Assembly: GCF_020990385.1 (NCBI RefSeq)
Contig: NZ_CP087598.1
Span: 2,299,001-2,363,000 of the forward strand
DNA: 64,000 bases
Direction of reading: 5' to 3'
DNA from: Paracoccus sp. MA
Lineage (GTDB): Bacteria > Pseudomonadota > Alphaproteobacteria > Rhodobacterales > Rhodobacteraceae
The notes beneath the pieces were generated by a model. The model searched no databases. It was not told the origin of the DNA and saw only the letters and a program-made list of their open reading frames with translations. Each line of letters starts with the position of its first letter. The first letter of the stretch is position 1. Below are positions 53,429 to 62,381 of this stretch, piece after piece. The position numbers were made by a program, and so were the translations under genes.

Positions 53429-53811
53429 GTAATCGTCCTTTCGCCCCGGAAGATAGGACGCCGGCCCTGCCCGGGCAAGAGGCGTGGCAGAACCATCCGG
53501 CATGCGTGTGAATGCCCGCCAATCAGGCTTCGACCGATGCCGCACGCGGTGCGCCCGATGCGGGAGGGCTTCCTGCCGCCTTTCCCCGTTTCTGTCTCCA
53601 CTATCCCCAGCGCAAAAGCATGGCGCTCAAGCCGCGAGCATGCATCGTTCATGTCGGGGATCGCTCCCGATCGAGGATGAGCGTGCCGACATCTGCCCGA
53701 CGGTCAGGCCCGCGGGATTTTTTGCCTTCTGCCTGCGACATTCGGCTTGATTTCCAGGGGATTTGAGGATGCACGATCCGCGGAACCGGCCGAAAGCCCG
53801 AGGGAGGGATC
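53429..53811. other. Divergent spacer between P450 leader and MFS gene
   Basis: About 380 bases without a supported gene. The region should hold promoters for the leftward mini-ORF/P450 and the rightward MFS gene. It is slightly less GC-rich around 53600-53770. I see no clear inverted repeat or -35/-10 pair. Confidence 0.4.
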
Positions 53812-55110
53812 ATGGGGCAGCATGTTCGGCAGCCACCCGCAACGATCAGCGGCGGGCCGCTCCCGCGGTTCATCGCGGCGAGCGGCCTGACCAATCTGGC
53901 GGACGGAATCGCTACCGTCGCCTAGGCCTGGACGGCGTCGCTGCTGACGCGTGACCCGCTGCTGATCGCCCTGGTTGCCGTGGCGCTGCGGTTGCCCTGG
54001 GCCATCTTCGCGATTCCGGCCGGGATCGTCACCGACAGGGCCGACCGGCGCAGGCTCATCCTCGGCATGGATGTGCTTCGGTCTGCGGGTTTCGGCGGGG
54101 CGGCCGTGGCGCTCTGGTCGGCGTTGCCGCTGGCGGACGCGCCGCAGGTCGGGGTCTCCTCGATGCCTGCTTTCGCGGCGCTGATCCTTGCAGCCCTGAC
54201 CGTTGGCGGGGCCGAGGTCTTTCGCGACAATGCCGCGCAGACCATGCTGCCCTCGCTGGTGCCGCATGAGCGGCTGGAGGCGGCAAACGGCAGGTTGTGG
54301 AGCGTGGAACTGACCGGCAACGCGCTTGTCGGCCCCCCGCTCGGCGCAATGCTGGTGGCGATGGCGCTGCCGCTGCCGTTCGTCGTCAACGGCGTGAGCC
54401 ACGGCCTTGCGGCGCTGATCGTTGCGGGGATCGCGGGGAGCTTCCGGCCACGCCACGCGGACAGGAGGAACTGGCGCAGTGAACTGGCCGAGGCAATGGC
54501 TTTTCTGCGCGCTGCCCCGATCCTGGGGCTGCTCGCCTGGCTCACCGGGTTCTGGAACCTGTTTTCCCAGATGGTGAAGATCGGCCTGATCCTGCATGTG
54601 CAGGAGAATCTCGGCCTGTCCGCCACCGGCTATGGGCTGGTGCTGGCGGCGGGGGCGGTCGGCGGCATCGCTGGCGGACTGATCGGCGAGCGCGTCGTGC
54701 GGCGGATGGGTGCCGGAGCGGCGGCCCAATGGATGCTCTTCGCCTCGATTCCCGCCTTTGCAGCCATCGCCTTGGTCCCGAGCGCGTGGGTGCTGGGCCT
54801 GATCCTTGCGATCTTCGAGTTCTGCGGGCTGGTGTGGAACACGGTTTCGGTCTCGTCCCGGCAGCGGATGATCCCCGACCGCCTGCTCGGCCGCGTCAAC
54901 AGCCTCTACCGGCTGCTGGCCTGGGGGATGATGCCGCTTGGCCTGCTGCTGTCCGGCATCGTCGTGCGCACAGCCGAGGCGGTGGTCGCCCGCGAGTCGG
55001 CCCTGACCGCCCCATTCTGGGTGGCCGCAGCCGGTATCTCGCTGGTCACTGCGATCGGATGGCGGCCGCTTGGCACAGGGCTCGGCCACCGGGCGCCGCG
55101 GAAGGGGTAG
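53812..55110 (+). pseudogene. MFS exporter (EntS-like) interrupted by an in-frame amber codon
   Basis: The reading frame from ATG 53812 (with AGGGAGGG just upstream) to TGA/TAG-type stop at 55110 has 433 codons and encodes a twelve-helix MFS_3/EntS-like exporter. Codon 38 is TAG (53923-53925), in the segment GIATVA-stop-AWTASLL, where a tryptophan is expected; one G-to-A change from TGG explains it. The rest is intact: FAIPAGIVTDRADRRRLI (the MFS loop 2-3 motif), QTMLPSLVPHERLEAAN, and later helices. Translation could restart at a downstream codon, losing the first helix, or depend on readthrough. Its divergence from the P450 suggests export of that pathway's product. Confidence 0.8.
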
Positions 55111-55452
55111 AAGATCCTGATGCGTCAATGGAAGCTTTGTCCCGTATCGGTGGCATTGGCCTGGGAAACGGCAAGCCGGGCGTCCGGTCCGGGAAAGCCG
55201 CGCTGCAACGTCGGCGATCTCTCGGCCGCCGGCAAAGGGCTGCGTAAGATGAACTGCGCGCTTTTGTGCTGCGAGAAGCATCGGAGTCGGCATCGGTGGC
55301 GCTGATCGCCACGCCTTCGTCCCTCGGAAATCGTGGCAAGGATCGCCATGGAGATCGGCCCGGCATCGCATCATCCGGCGCCGGGACAGGACGCAGGGCC
55401 CAAGGCGCCGCCCGGCCCTGCAGGATCGGCCAGCGCACCGCGCCGCAGCCTG
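55111..55452. other. Junction region between MFS gene and FliJ-like gene
   Basis: About 340 bases in which no gene can be supported on either strand. The FliJ-like frame on the minus strand stays open through it but loses family character at about 55430. This may be the scar of a rearrangement that joined the flagellar block to the P450/MFS segment. No repeat or insertion-sequence end is visible. Confidence 0.4.
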
Positions 55453-55812
55453 TTCTGGCGCCTCGGCGATCAGCTGCCTTCGCAGGGAGTGGACAGCCTC
55501 GGCCCGGCCGAATTCGCGCGCCGCAGCCTGTCGCGCCTGCTCGTAGCCGGGCAGGAGCCGGGCAAGCTCCTGTTCGGCATTCAGCAACGCCCGGCTGCGC
55601 TCGCCCGCCAGGGCATTGGCCAGCCGCGCCTCGGCGATCGAAAACGGCCGCTCGGTGCGATAGAGGGTGTCGAGCTCATCCTCCAATTGCCTGACGCGAT
55701 GGCGCGCGGCCTCGACATGGGCGCGAAAGGCGGCAAGGCGCCGCATCTCCAGATCGGCCTTCAACCGCGCGATGCGTTCCAGCCCGCCAAGCGCGTCCTG
55801 CCTGCGACTCAT
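55453..55812 (-). CDS. FliJ-like coiled-coil flagellar protein, 3' end unclear
   Basis: Residues 1-120 form a strongly charged, nearly continuous helix (LERIARLKADLEMRRLAAF, then VRQLEDELDTL, then LLNAEQELARLLPGYEQA) typical of FliJ-type export chaperones. Position beside flhB supports this; the start overlaps the flhB stop (ATGA). FliJ-like proteins should end after about 130-150 residues. Here no in-frame stop occurs until 53704, antisense to the MFS gene, and the sequence beyond about residue 125 has no coding character. The coordinates give only the credible part. The gene is probably truncated by a rearrangement, or a frameshift hides the true stop. Confidence 0.6.
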
Positions 55813-56912
55813 GTTCCCTCCTTGCGCCGCGGCAGGCCGCCCCAGCCCTCGCGCGCCTTCTTGCGCATGGCTTCGGCAAAGCGGATGGCGGCGGCGACCG
55901 GGGCGAAGTGCTCGGCCTTGATCTCTTGCCCGATCTCGACCGTGGCGTGCAGCGCGCGCGCGCAGGGCGGATCGGACCAGATCGGGACCCGATGCTCATG
56001 CGCACGCTCGCGAATGCGGCGGGCGACCTCGTCCACCCCTTTCGCCAGGCAGACCGGGGCCCGGCCGCTGCCGCGTTTCCATTCCAGCGCCACCGCGTAA
56101 TGCGTGGGGTTGACGATGATCACATCCGCCTTTTCCACATCGGCCAGCATGGTGCTGAGCACGATGTCGACCCCCTTTTGCCGCCGCGCGGCCTTCAGGT
56201 GGGGATCGCCCTCGTTTTCCTTGTGCTCGTCCTGCATTTCCTGCCGGGACATGCGATGCCGCTTCAGGTATTCCCGCCGCTTCCAGATCAGGTCGATGCC
56301 GGCGAAGATCGCGCCGATGCCCAGCGCCAGCAAAGCCGCCCGGCGCAGGATCAGCCCCAGCCCCTCGACCCATTGCAGATCTGCCATGACGCCGGAGTTC
56401 AGCAGCCAGGACAGCAGCGAGGCATAGAGAAACCACCCCCCGACACCCACCAGCAGGGCCTTGCCCAGAGAGATCGAGAAGGTCACGAGCCCGCTTTTCC
56501 CGAATTTCTGCGCCGCATTCTTGACCGGATTGATGCGCTTGACGTCGGGCAGCAGCTTCTTGGGCGTCAGCACGACCGAGCGTTGCACCACCATGCCCAG
56601 CACCACCGGCACCGCCATGATCGCCACCCCCGCCAGTGTGGCCAGACCCGCCTGGCCGGCCAGGGCGCGCGCCAGATCGGCGACCGCCCGGCCTTCGGCA
56701 TCGGGCCAGGGCTCGCCGCCCAGGGCGCGGGCGGCCATGCCGGTCCAGGCCGGGGCCGCCCAGCCCATGGCGAACAGCGCCGCCAGCCAGAAGCCCAGAT
56801 ACATCAGCGCCGATTGCAGCTCGGCCGAGCGCGGGACGTCGCCTTCCTGCCGCGCCTTGCGCAGCTTGCTTTCCGTAGGGTCGAATTGCTTGTCGTCGTT
56901 GTCCTGGCTCAT
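55809..56912 (-). CDS. flhB: Flagellar type III export protein FlhB
   Basis: A 367-residue export gate protein. A charged N terminus (DPTESKLRKARQEGDVPRS) precedes four membrane helices and a cytoplasmic domain. The autocleavage motif NPTH is at 268-271 within VNPTHYAVAL. FlhB switches export from rod/hook to filament substrates. The gene overlaps the fliR stop by four bases and the FliJ-like start by four. Length and motifs are normal. Confidence 0.95.
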   Translation of the reverse strand: MSQDNDDKQFDPTESKLRKARQEGDVPRSAELQSALMYLGFWLAALFAMGWAAPAWTGMAARALGGEPWPDAEGRAVADLARALAGQAGLATLAGVAIMAVPVVLGMVVQRSVVLTPKKLLPDVKRINPVKNAAQKFGKSGLVTFSISLGKALLVGVGGWFLYASLLSWLLNSGVMADLQWVEGLGLILRRAALLALGIGAIFAGIDLIWKRREYLKRHRMSRQEMQDEHKENEGDPHLKAARRQKGVDIVLSTMLADVEKADVIIVNPTHYAVALEWKRGSGRAPVCLAKGVDEVARRIRERAHEHRVPIWSDPPCARALHATVEIGQEIKAEHFAPVAAAIRFAEAMRKKAREGWGGLPRRKEGT

Positions 56913-57667
56913 CGGAGAAGGGTTTCCATCATGGCCAGGACGGCCTCGGCCCAGACCGAAAGGATGGTGGGCGTCAGCACGACAAGCGCCAGAAGCGCCA
57001 GAAGGATCGCCCCCGGCGCGGCGATGAAGACCACCGGCAGGGCGGGCATCACCTTGCTGATCATCCCCGACAGCGCCTGGAACAGAAAGCCGCCCAGGAT
57101 GAACGGCGCGGCCAGCAGCATGGCCAGGACAAAGCTCTGCCGGGTCAGGGAAACGGCGCCAGGCAGGATGTCCGGGATCTGCGGCCAGGCCCCCAGCGGC
57201 CGCAGTACCAGGCTTTCGCGCAAAAGGTCGCAGGCCAGGACCGGAAAGCCCAGCGCCATCAGCAGCGCCAGGCCGGCGACATGCATCAGGTTGCCGATCG
57301 GATGGGGCGAATATTCATTGGCGGCGCCAACCAGCTGCGACAGCGAGGCCGTGGCGGCGATAGCCGTCGCGGCGATGTCCAGCGCGCTGGCGAAAAGCCG
57401 CACCAGCCCGCCCAGGGCAAGCCCCGACAGGATCTCGGCCCCGGCCAGGGCGGCCAGGGGCAGCAGGCCGCCGATCTCGCCCGGCGGCGGCGCATGCTCG
57501 GCCAGCAGCGGCGTGACCGCCATGGCCAGCGCGGCGCGCAGCCTGACGGGCATGGCGCGCTCGGAAAAGACCGGCAGCATCAGGAAGCAGGCCTGCGCGC
57601 GGCAATAGGTCAGCAGCAGCGCGGTCAGCGCGGCCGCCATGCGCGGATCTGCCAGCAGCTGGCTCAT
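56909..57667 (-). CDS. fliR: Flagellar export gate protein FliR
   Basis: A 252-residue membrane protein of the flagellar export gate with about six hydrophobic segments. FliR-typical features are the block FLMLPVFSERAMPVRLRAALA near residues 28-48 and LSGMISKVMPALPVVFIAAPG in the C-terminal third. The ATG at 57667 overlaps the flhA stop by four bases; an open frame further upstream lies inside flhA. FliR makes the core channel with FliP and FliQ, which are not in this window. Confidence 0.93.
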   Translation of the reverse strand: MSQLLADPRMAAALTALLLTYCRAQACFLMLPVFSERAMPVRLRAALAMAVTPLLAEHAPPPGEIGGLLPLAALAGAEILSGLALGGLVRLFASALDIAATAIAATASLSQLVGAANEYSPHPIGNLMHVAGLALLMALGFPVLACDLLRESLVLRPLGAWPQIPDILPGAVSLTRQSFVLAMLLAAPFILGGFLFQALSGMISKVMPALPVVFIAAPGAILLALLALVVLTPTILSVWAEAVLAMMETLLR

Positions 57668-59751
57668 GCTTCGACCGAGCCCAGCAGCCGCACCTGCGCG
57701 GCCGGGTCGATCTCGTCCAGCCCCAGAACCGGCATCGCGATCCCGGCCGAGGCCAGCATCATCCGCACCAGGCGCCGGCGGTGATCGGGCACGGCCAGCA
57801 CCGCCTCCGGACCCGGCCGCTGGTCGCGCAAGGCGGCCTGCACCGCCTCGGCCAGCCGTTTCTGGATCTGCGGGATGGCGCTTGCCCCCGACCGGGCCGC
57901 CTCGGCTTCGGCGCGGGTGATCTCGGCCTCCCATTGCGGGTGCAACTGCAGGATGCCGAGCTGACCCTCGGCGTCGAGGAACTGCTCGGTGATCTGGCCG
58001 CGCAGCCGCTTGCGCACCTGCTCATAGACCGCTTCGGGCGTGGCGGCATTGCGCGCCTCGTGCACCGCATCGGTGATCAGCACCAGGTTGCGGATCGAGA
58101 TACGCTCCTCCAGCAGGCCGCGCAGCACGGCCAGCAGCATCTCGGGCGAGACCTTGTCCGGCACCATGCTGTCGAAGAACCGCTGGTTCAGCTGCGCGCG
58201 GTGCTCGTCCGAAACGCTGCCCAGTTCGCGGATCATGCGCTGCATCGAGGACATGGTCAGCAGCGCCGGCAGGTTGGTCTTGACCACCTCCATCAGATGG
58301 GTGGACAGGACCTCCATCGGGGTCACGACGGTGGCGCCGGCAATCGCCGCCTCGTCCTGCCAGTCCGGCGCGATCCAGCGCGCCGCGCTGCCATAGACCG
58401 GCTCGCGCACGCTTTCGCCGACCAGCCCCTCCAGGGCGGAATCGGCGCCCAGGGCCAGCACCCCCTGCGGCCGCAGAACCCCCTTGCCGCGCACCACCCC
58501 CTGCAGGCGGATGACATATTCGCCATCCTCGAAGCCGGTGCCGTCGGTGATGCGGACATCGGGCAGGATCAGCCCATAGGTCCGGGCGATATGCAGCCGC
58601 AGGTTGGTGATGCGCTGGCCCAGCCCGCGCGCCGGATCGAGCGCGCCGAGGATCAGCCCCGCGCCGATCTCGACGCAGATCTCGTCCGTGTCCAGCACGT
58701 CGCCGATGCGCGCCGGGGCCGGGGCGACGGCCTGCGGCTCTGGCATCGCGGCCTTGTCCGGCGGGGGCTTGCCCTGGCGGCTGCGGCTGAACCACGCGGC
58801 CGTGCCCAGCACCGCCGCCAGGCCGAAGAACACCAGCGTCGGCATGCCGGGAACCAGGCCGATGACCAGCATCCCGACCCCGCTGACGAAGGGCACCTGC
58901 CAGTTGCTGAGAAATTGCTGCGACAGCAGGTCGGCCGTCGTCTCGGTGGCGCCGCCCCGCGACAGCAGCAGTGCCGCCGCCATCGAGGTGATCAGCGCCG
59001 GAACCTGGCTGACCAGCCCATCGCCGATGGTCAGCTTGGAATAGGTGGTCATCGCCTCGCCCACCGGCATGCCGTGCACAAGCACGCCCGCAGCCAGGCC
59101 GACGAACAGGTTGATCAGCGTGATCACCAGGCCGGCGATGGCATCGCCCTTGACGAATTTCGAAGCCCCGTCGAGCGAGCCGAAGAAGCTGATCTCGCGC
59201 TGCTCGCGGGCCCGCCTGCGCTTGGCTTCCTCATGGTCGATGGCGCCGGAGTTCAGGTCGCCGTCGATGGCGAGCTGCTTGCCGGGCAGGGAATCCAGCG
59301 CGAACCGGGCCGAGACCTCGGCCATCCGCCCGGAGCCCTTGGTGATGACCATGAAGTTCACCACCGTGATCACGGCAAAGACGGTCAGCCCGACCAGCAG
59401 CGAGCCGCCGGCGACGAATTCGGCGAAGGCCTGGATGACATGGCCGGCGGCGGCGGTCCCGCTCTGGCCGTCGGTCAGGATCAGCCGCGTGGACGAGATG
59501 TTGAGCGACAGCCGGATCAGCAGCGAGATCAGCAGCAGCACCGGAAAGGCCTGGAAATCCGTCGGCTTCTCGACCAGCGAGGCCATGACCAGGATCAAGG
59601 CGGCGCTGGCGATGGAAAGCGCGATTCCCAGGTCCAGCAGGCGCGCCGGCATCGGGATCACCATGGACAGCACGATCAGCAGCAGCACGCCGGTGATGAT
59701 CAGCGGGCGCGCCGCCCAGCCCGTGCCCTGGCCCGTCTCGGCAATGCTCAT
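57664..59751 (-). CDS. flhA: Flagellar export gate protein FlhA
   Basis: A 695-residue protein, normal for FlhA. Seven to eight membrane helices occupy the first ~330 residues. The loop containing RFALDSLPGKQLAIDGDLNSG and the FHIPEP signature region is at about 150-180. The large cytoplasmic ring domain follows, ending with the substrate-binding part. GDGLVSQVPALITSMAAALLL is also diagnostic. FlhA forms the nonameric ring that receives chaperone-substrate complexes. It lies between the small exported protein and fliR, with start/stop overlaps on both sides. Confidence 0.96.
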   Translation of the reverse strand: MSIAETGQGTGWAARPLIITGVLLLIVLSMVIPMPARLLDLGIALSIASAALILVMASLVEKPTDFQAFPVLLLISLLIRLSLNISSTRLILTDGQSGTAAAGHVIQAFAEFVAGGSLLVGLTVFAVITVVNFMVITKGSGRMAEVSARFALDSLPGKQLAIDGDLNSGAIDHEEAKRRRAREQREISFFGSLDGASKFVKGDAIAGLVITLINLFVGLAAGVLVHGMPVGEAMTTYSKLTIGDGLVSQVPALITSMAAALLLSRGGATETTADLLSQQFLSNWQVPFVSGVGMLVIGLVPGMPTLVFFGLAAVLGTAAWFSRSRQGKPPPDKAAMPEPQAVAPAPARIGDVLDTDEICVEIGAGLILGALDPARGLGQRITNLRLHIARTYGLILPDVRITDGTGFEDGEYVIRLQGVVRGKGVLRPQGVLALGADSALEGLVGESVREPVYGSAARWIAPDWQDEAAIAGATVVTPMEVLSTHLMEVVKTNLPALLTMSSMQRMIRELGSVSDEHRAQLNQRFFDSMVPDKVSPEMLLAVLRGLLEERISIRNLVLITDAVHEARNAATPEAVYEQVRKRLRGQITEQFLDAEGQLGILQLHPQWEAEITRAEAEAARSGASAIPQIQKRLAEAVQAALRDQRPGPEAVLAVPDHRRRLVRMMLASAGIAMPVLGLDEIDPAAQVRLLGSVEA

Positions 59752-60035
59752 TCCTGGGCTCCCCTGGCCTGGTTTCCTGTGGGTTTGGCTGGCGCCAGCA
59801 GGCGGTCGACGGTCCAGCCGGGTCCGATCAGCATTCCCGACCGGCGCAGAAAGATCAGCACCTCGATCCGGTCGGACGGAGGCAGCCGCATCAGCCTTTC
59901 ATCGATGTCGCGCGGCAGGGATTCGCCGTTGAGCAGCCAGCCCGTCGCCTCGCGGATCAGGCCGTCCCGGGTCGAGTCCGCGCCGCCGGCCGGTTCGGCG
60001 GCCAGCGCCGCGGACAGGATGAGGACGGCGATCAC
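59748..60035 (-). CDS. Small exported protein of the flagellar operon, unknown function
   Basis: A 95-residue protein with a GTG start at 60035, overlapping the motA stop as GTGA, with GAGG upstream. The N terminus (MIAVLILSAALAAEPAGG) is a signal peptide. The mature part contains LIREATGWLLNGESLPRDI and LMRLPPSDRIEVLIFLRRSG. The name is unknown to me, but the tight position between motA and flhA suggests a periplasmic motor or basal-body accessory. It overlaps the flhA start by four bases. Confidence 0.75.
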   Translation of the reverse strand: MIAVLILSAALAAEPAGGADSTRDGLIREATGWLLNGESLPRDIDERLMRLPPSDRIEVLIFLRRSGMLIGPGWTVDRLLAPAKPTGNQARGAQE

Positions 60036-60898
60036 GATGCCCTCTTCAACTCGCGCAGCGCGTTCTCGACATCCCCGAAAGACGGGCGGACATGTTCCGG
60101 CGCCGACTGGCGGCCCACCTCGACGCAAAGATTGGTGGCGTGCTGGTGCAGGCCCGCAACCAGCACGGATTTGATCACGTCGTAGAAGGCCTGATCCTGC
60201 TTCGTCACCGCCCCGAGCCGCTGGGCGAAGGGGGCCACGATCGCATAGGCCAGGAACACGCCGAGGAAGGTGCCGACCAGCGCCCCCCCGATCATCTTGC
60301 CCAGCACCTCGGGCGGCTGGTCGATGGCGCTCATGGTCTTGATCACCCCCAGGACGGCGGCGACGATTCCCAGTGCCGGCAGCGCATCGGCCATGTTCTG
60401 AAGCGCATGCGGCGCATGCATGGCCTCTTCGTTCATCAGGCCGATGCGCTGGGACAGCATCTCCTCGACCTGATAGGGATCGTCGTAGTTCAGGCTGGCC
60501 GAGCGCAGGGTGTCGGTGATCAGCGTCACCGCGTTCTCGTCGGCCATGATCCGGGGATAGGCCTGAAAGATCGGCGAGGATTCGGGGTTCTCGATATGCT
60601 CCTCCAGTTCGACCGGGCTGGACCGCGCGATGCGCAGCAGCTGGAACAGCAGGCACAGCACGTCCTGCAGGTCGGATTCGTGCCAGCGCGGGCCCTTGAG
60701 CGAGCGGCCGATGCCGGTCAGCGCCTGCTTGATCACCACGGTCTCGTTGGAAAGCAGGAACGAGCCGACGGCCGCCCCTCCGATCATCATCATCTCGAAG
60801 GGCAGGGAATGCAGGATGACCCCGAGCTTTCCGCCTGCCATGATATATCCGCCGAAGACCATCGCGAAGGTCACGACAATGCCGATCATGCCGAACAT
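60032..60898 (-). CDS. motA: Flagellar motor stator protein MotA
   Basis: A 288-residue MotA of the long type. It has four membrane helices with IGIVVTFAMVFGGYIMAGG at the N terminus. A cytoplasmic loop has the charged residues that contact the rotor (RSLKGPRWHESD onward). The conserved proline-containing third helix is ALPALGIVAAVLGVIKTM, and the fourth includes ALVGTFLGVFLAYAIVAPFA. MotB is not encoded here and must be elsewhere. The downstream small exported gene overlaps its stop; the MotE-like gene lies nine bases upstream. Confidence 0.95.
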   Translation of the reverse strand: MFGMIGIVVTFAMVFGGYIMAGGKLGVILHSLPFEMMMIGGAAVGSFLLSNETVVIKQALTGIGRSLKGPRWHESDLQDVLCLLFQLLRIARSSPVELEEHIENPESSPIFQAYPRIMADENAVTLITDTLRSASLNYDDPYQVEEMLSQRIGLMNEEAMHAPHALQNMADALPALGIVAAVLGVIKTMSAIDQPPEVLGKMIGGALVGTFLGVFLAYAIVAPFAQRLGAVTKQDQAFYDVIKSVLVAGLHQHATNLCVEVGRQSAPEHVRPSFGDVENALRELKRAS

Positions 60899-60907
60899 GA
60901 GTTACAC

Positions 60908-61450
60908 CTATTTCCTGGCAGCTCTGATTGCGCCCATGTACGAGGTCAGGACCGCCGCATGGCCCGGCTCGACCGAGGCCATGATGCGGGCGCCGGTTTC
61001 CGGCTGGACCCGGGCGAGGATCTGCGCGGCGAAGTCGGGCGGCAGGTTGGACAGGACCATGGCCGCCTGTTCGGGCTTCATCTGGTCATAGACCGCGATC
61101 AGGCGCGCGATATCCTCGCCTTGCGCCTGGCTCTGGCCCTGGTGGCCCTGGGCGATCTGCTGCTTCAGCTTGCGCAGTTCGACCAGCTTTTCGGTCAGCT
61201 GCCTTTCGGCAAAGGCGATCTCGGCCTTGCGGCGGTCGATGTCCTGCATATAGCGGTCGATGCGCAGCGCGCGCTCGCGCAGCGTATCGGCCAGGGCGAC
61301 GGCCTCGGGAACGTCGGTGCAGCCGGCCATCAGCGCCGAGGGCTCGGCATTGGCGGACAGGCGCGACACGCCATCCATCAGCATCACCGCCTGGCCGGCC
61401 GCGGCAAGGATCATCACTCCGCCCAGAAACGACAGGATCGGCTTACGCAT
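60908..61450 (-). CDS. MotE-like flagellar protein (MgtE N-terminal-like domain)
   Basis: A 180-residue protein. A single N-terminal membrane anchor (ILSFLGGVMILAAAGQAVML) is followed by a long coiled coil (about 60-115, IDRRKAEIAFAERQLTEKL) and a C-terminal helical MgtE_N-like domain (LIAVYDQMKPEQAAMVLSNL, then IMASVEP). This layout matches MotE, the MotC chaperone of Sinorhizobium, and the similar protein found between fliL and motA in Rhodobacterales. It is probably periplasmic. Its start overlaps the preceding small gene by eight bases. Confidence 0.8.
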   Translation of the reverse strand: MRKPILSFLGGVMILAAAGQAVMLMDGVSRLSANAEPSALMAGCTDVPEAVALADTLRERALRIDRYMQDIDRRKAEIAFAERQLTEKLVELRKLKQQIAQGHQGQSQAQGEDIARLIAVYDQMKPEQAAMVLSNLPPDFAAQILARVQPETGARIMASVEPGHAAVLTSYMGAIRAARK

Positions 61451-61790
61451 CAGCCGCCACTCCTTCGCGCCGGCGACGACGCTGCAGCCGCGCCGGGCGG
61501 GCCGGTCCGGCCTCGGCGAATTTCTGCTGCAGCATCCAGAAGGCCCGCTCTTCCTTGGCACGCTCGATCTCGTCGGCAAGGGCCTGGGTCGCGCTGGTGG
61601 CCTCGGATTTGGCCAGCAGGATGGACCTCTCCAGCCGGCCGATCTCGCTGGTCATCACGGCTATGGCGCCGCCCAGCCCCGTCTCCAGGTCGTTCAGCTT
61701 GCGCAGGCGGCGCGCCAGCGCGAAGCAGAAGCCCGACAGGCCGATGGTGAAGGCGATCAGAGCGATCTGCAAAAGCTGCGCTATCGTCAT
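61443..61790 (-). CDS. Small membrane-anchored coiled-coil protein of the flagellar operon
   Basis: A 115-residue protein with one N-terminal helix in the membrane (QIALIAFTIGLSGFCFALA), then a charged coiled coil (SEIGRLERSILLAKSEATSA, about 48-67, continuing through ALADEIERAKEERAF) and a basic tail. It overlaps fliL by four bases and the MotE-like gene by eight. I recognise no named family. Position and topology suggest a stator or switch accessory conserved in this order in Rhodobacterales; that conservation is from general knowledge and not checked. Confidence 0.72.
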   Translation of the reverse strand: MTIAQLLQIALIAFTIGLSGFCFALARRLRKLNDLETGLGGAIAVMTSEIGRLERSILLAKSEATSATQALADEIERAKEERAFWMLQQKFAEAGPARPARLQRRRRREGVAADA

Positions 61791-62269
61791 TGGACCCTGA
61801 ACTCCGTGATGAGGACATCGGCGAACGCCTCCTTGCCCAGGACGAAGACCGCGCGGGTCGCGAGCTCGTCGCGGACGATGTCCAATATTCCGCGCTTTTC
61901 GAAGGCCGAGCCGTCGATATCCGCGAGAAAGCCGTTGAAGCTGTCCAGAAGGCGCGGGATCAGATGCTCGACCGCGGCCCGGTGGCTCTGGTCGGTCTCG
62001 ATCTTGACCGTCATCACCAGGGTCCGCGACCTGGGCCCGGCCAGCGTCAGCACGATCTGGGGAAGATCGACGAAACCGACCGCCGGGACGGCTTCGGCCT
62101 GTACCTTTTCCGCCCTTGGCGTCAGAAGCGACAGCGGCGACCAGAAACCCAGATAGGTCGAGGCAAAGCCAGCCCCGCCCAGCACAAGCGCAAGCCCCAG
62201 CGGCAGCAGGATGCGGCCGATCCCCCCGCGGGGCTTTTCTTCCGCATTGATGTCGGCGACATCGGTCAT
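61787..62269 (-). CDS. fliL: Flagellar basal body-associated protein FliL
   Basis: A 160-residue FliL. It has a charged cytoplasmic start, one membrane helix (ILLPLGLALVLGGAGFASTYL), a linker, and a periplasmic stomatin-like domain with VGFVDLPQIVLTLAGPRSR, LVMTVKIETDQ and the C-terminal FADVLITEFRVQ typical of the family. FliL rings surround and stabilise stators. It heads the leftward flagellar operon and is divergent from fliF over 112 bases, which must hold both promoters. Confidence 0.92.
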   Translation of the reverse strand: MTDVADINAEEKPRGGIGRILLPLGLALVLGGAGFASTYLGFWSPLSLLTPRAEKVQAEAVPAVGFVDLPQIVLTLAGPRSRTLVMTVKIETDQSHRAAVEHLIPRLLDSFNGFLADIDGSAFEKRGILDIVRDELATRAVFVLGKEAFADVLITEFRVQ

Positions 62270-62381
62270 GGTGATTCTCCATCCGTCTGGGGTCTGGATA
62301 TCACCGGCGGGCTAACCAATTCTTAATCGCCCCATGCCATCAAGGTCGCCACAAGGATGATGCGATTCGAAGGGGGCGGTT

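Noticed and set aside
53704..55440. Long minus-strand open frame continuing from the FliJ-like gene, antisense to the MFS gene
   Set aside because: The sequence beyond the coiled coil is rich in Arg, Gln, His and Pro and shows no family pattern; it is the mirror of a high-GC coding strand. Only the first 120 residues are credible.
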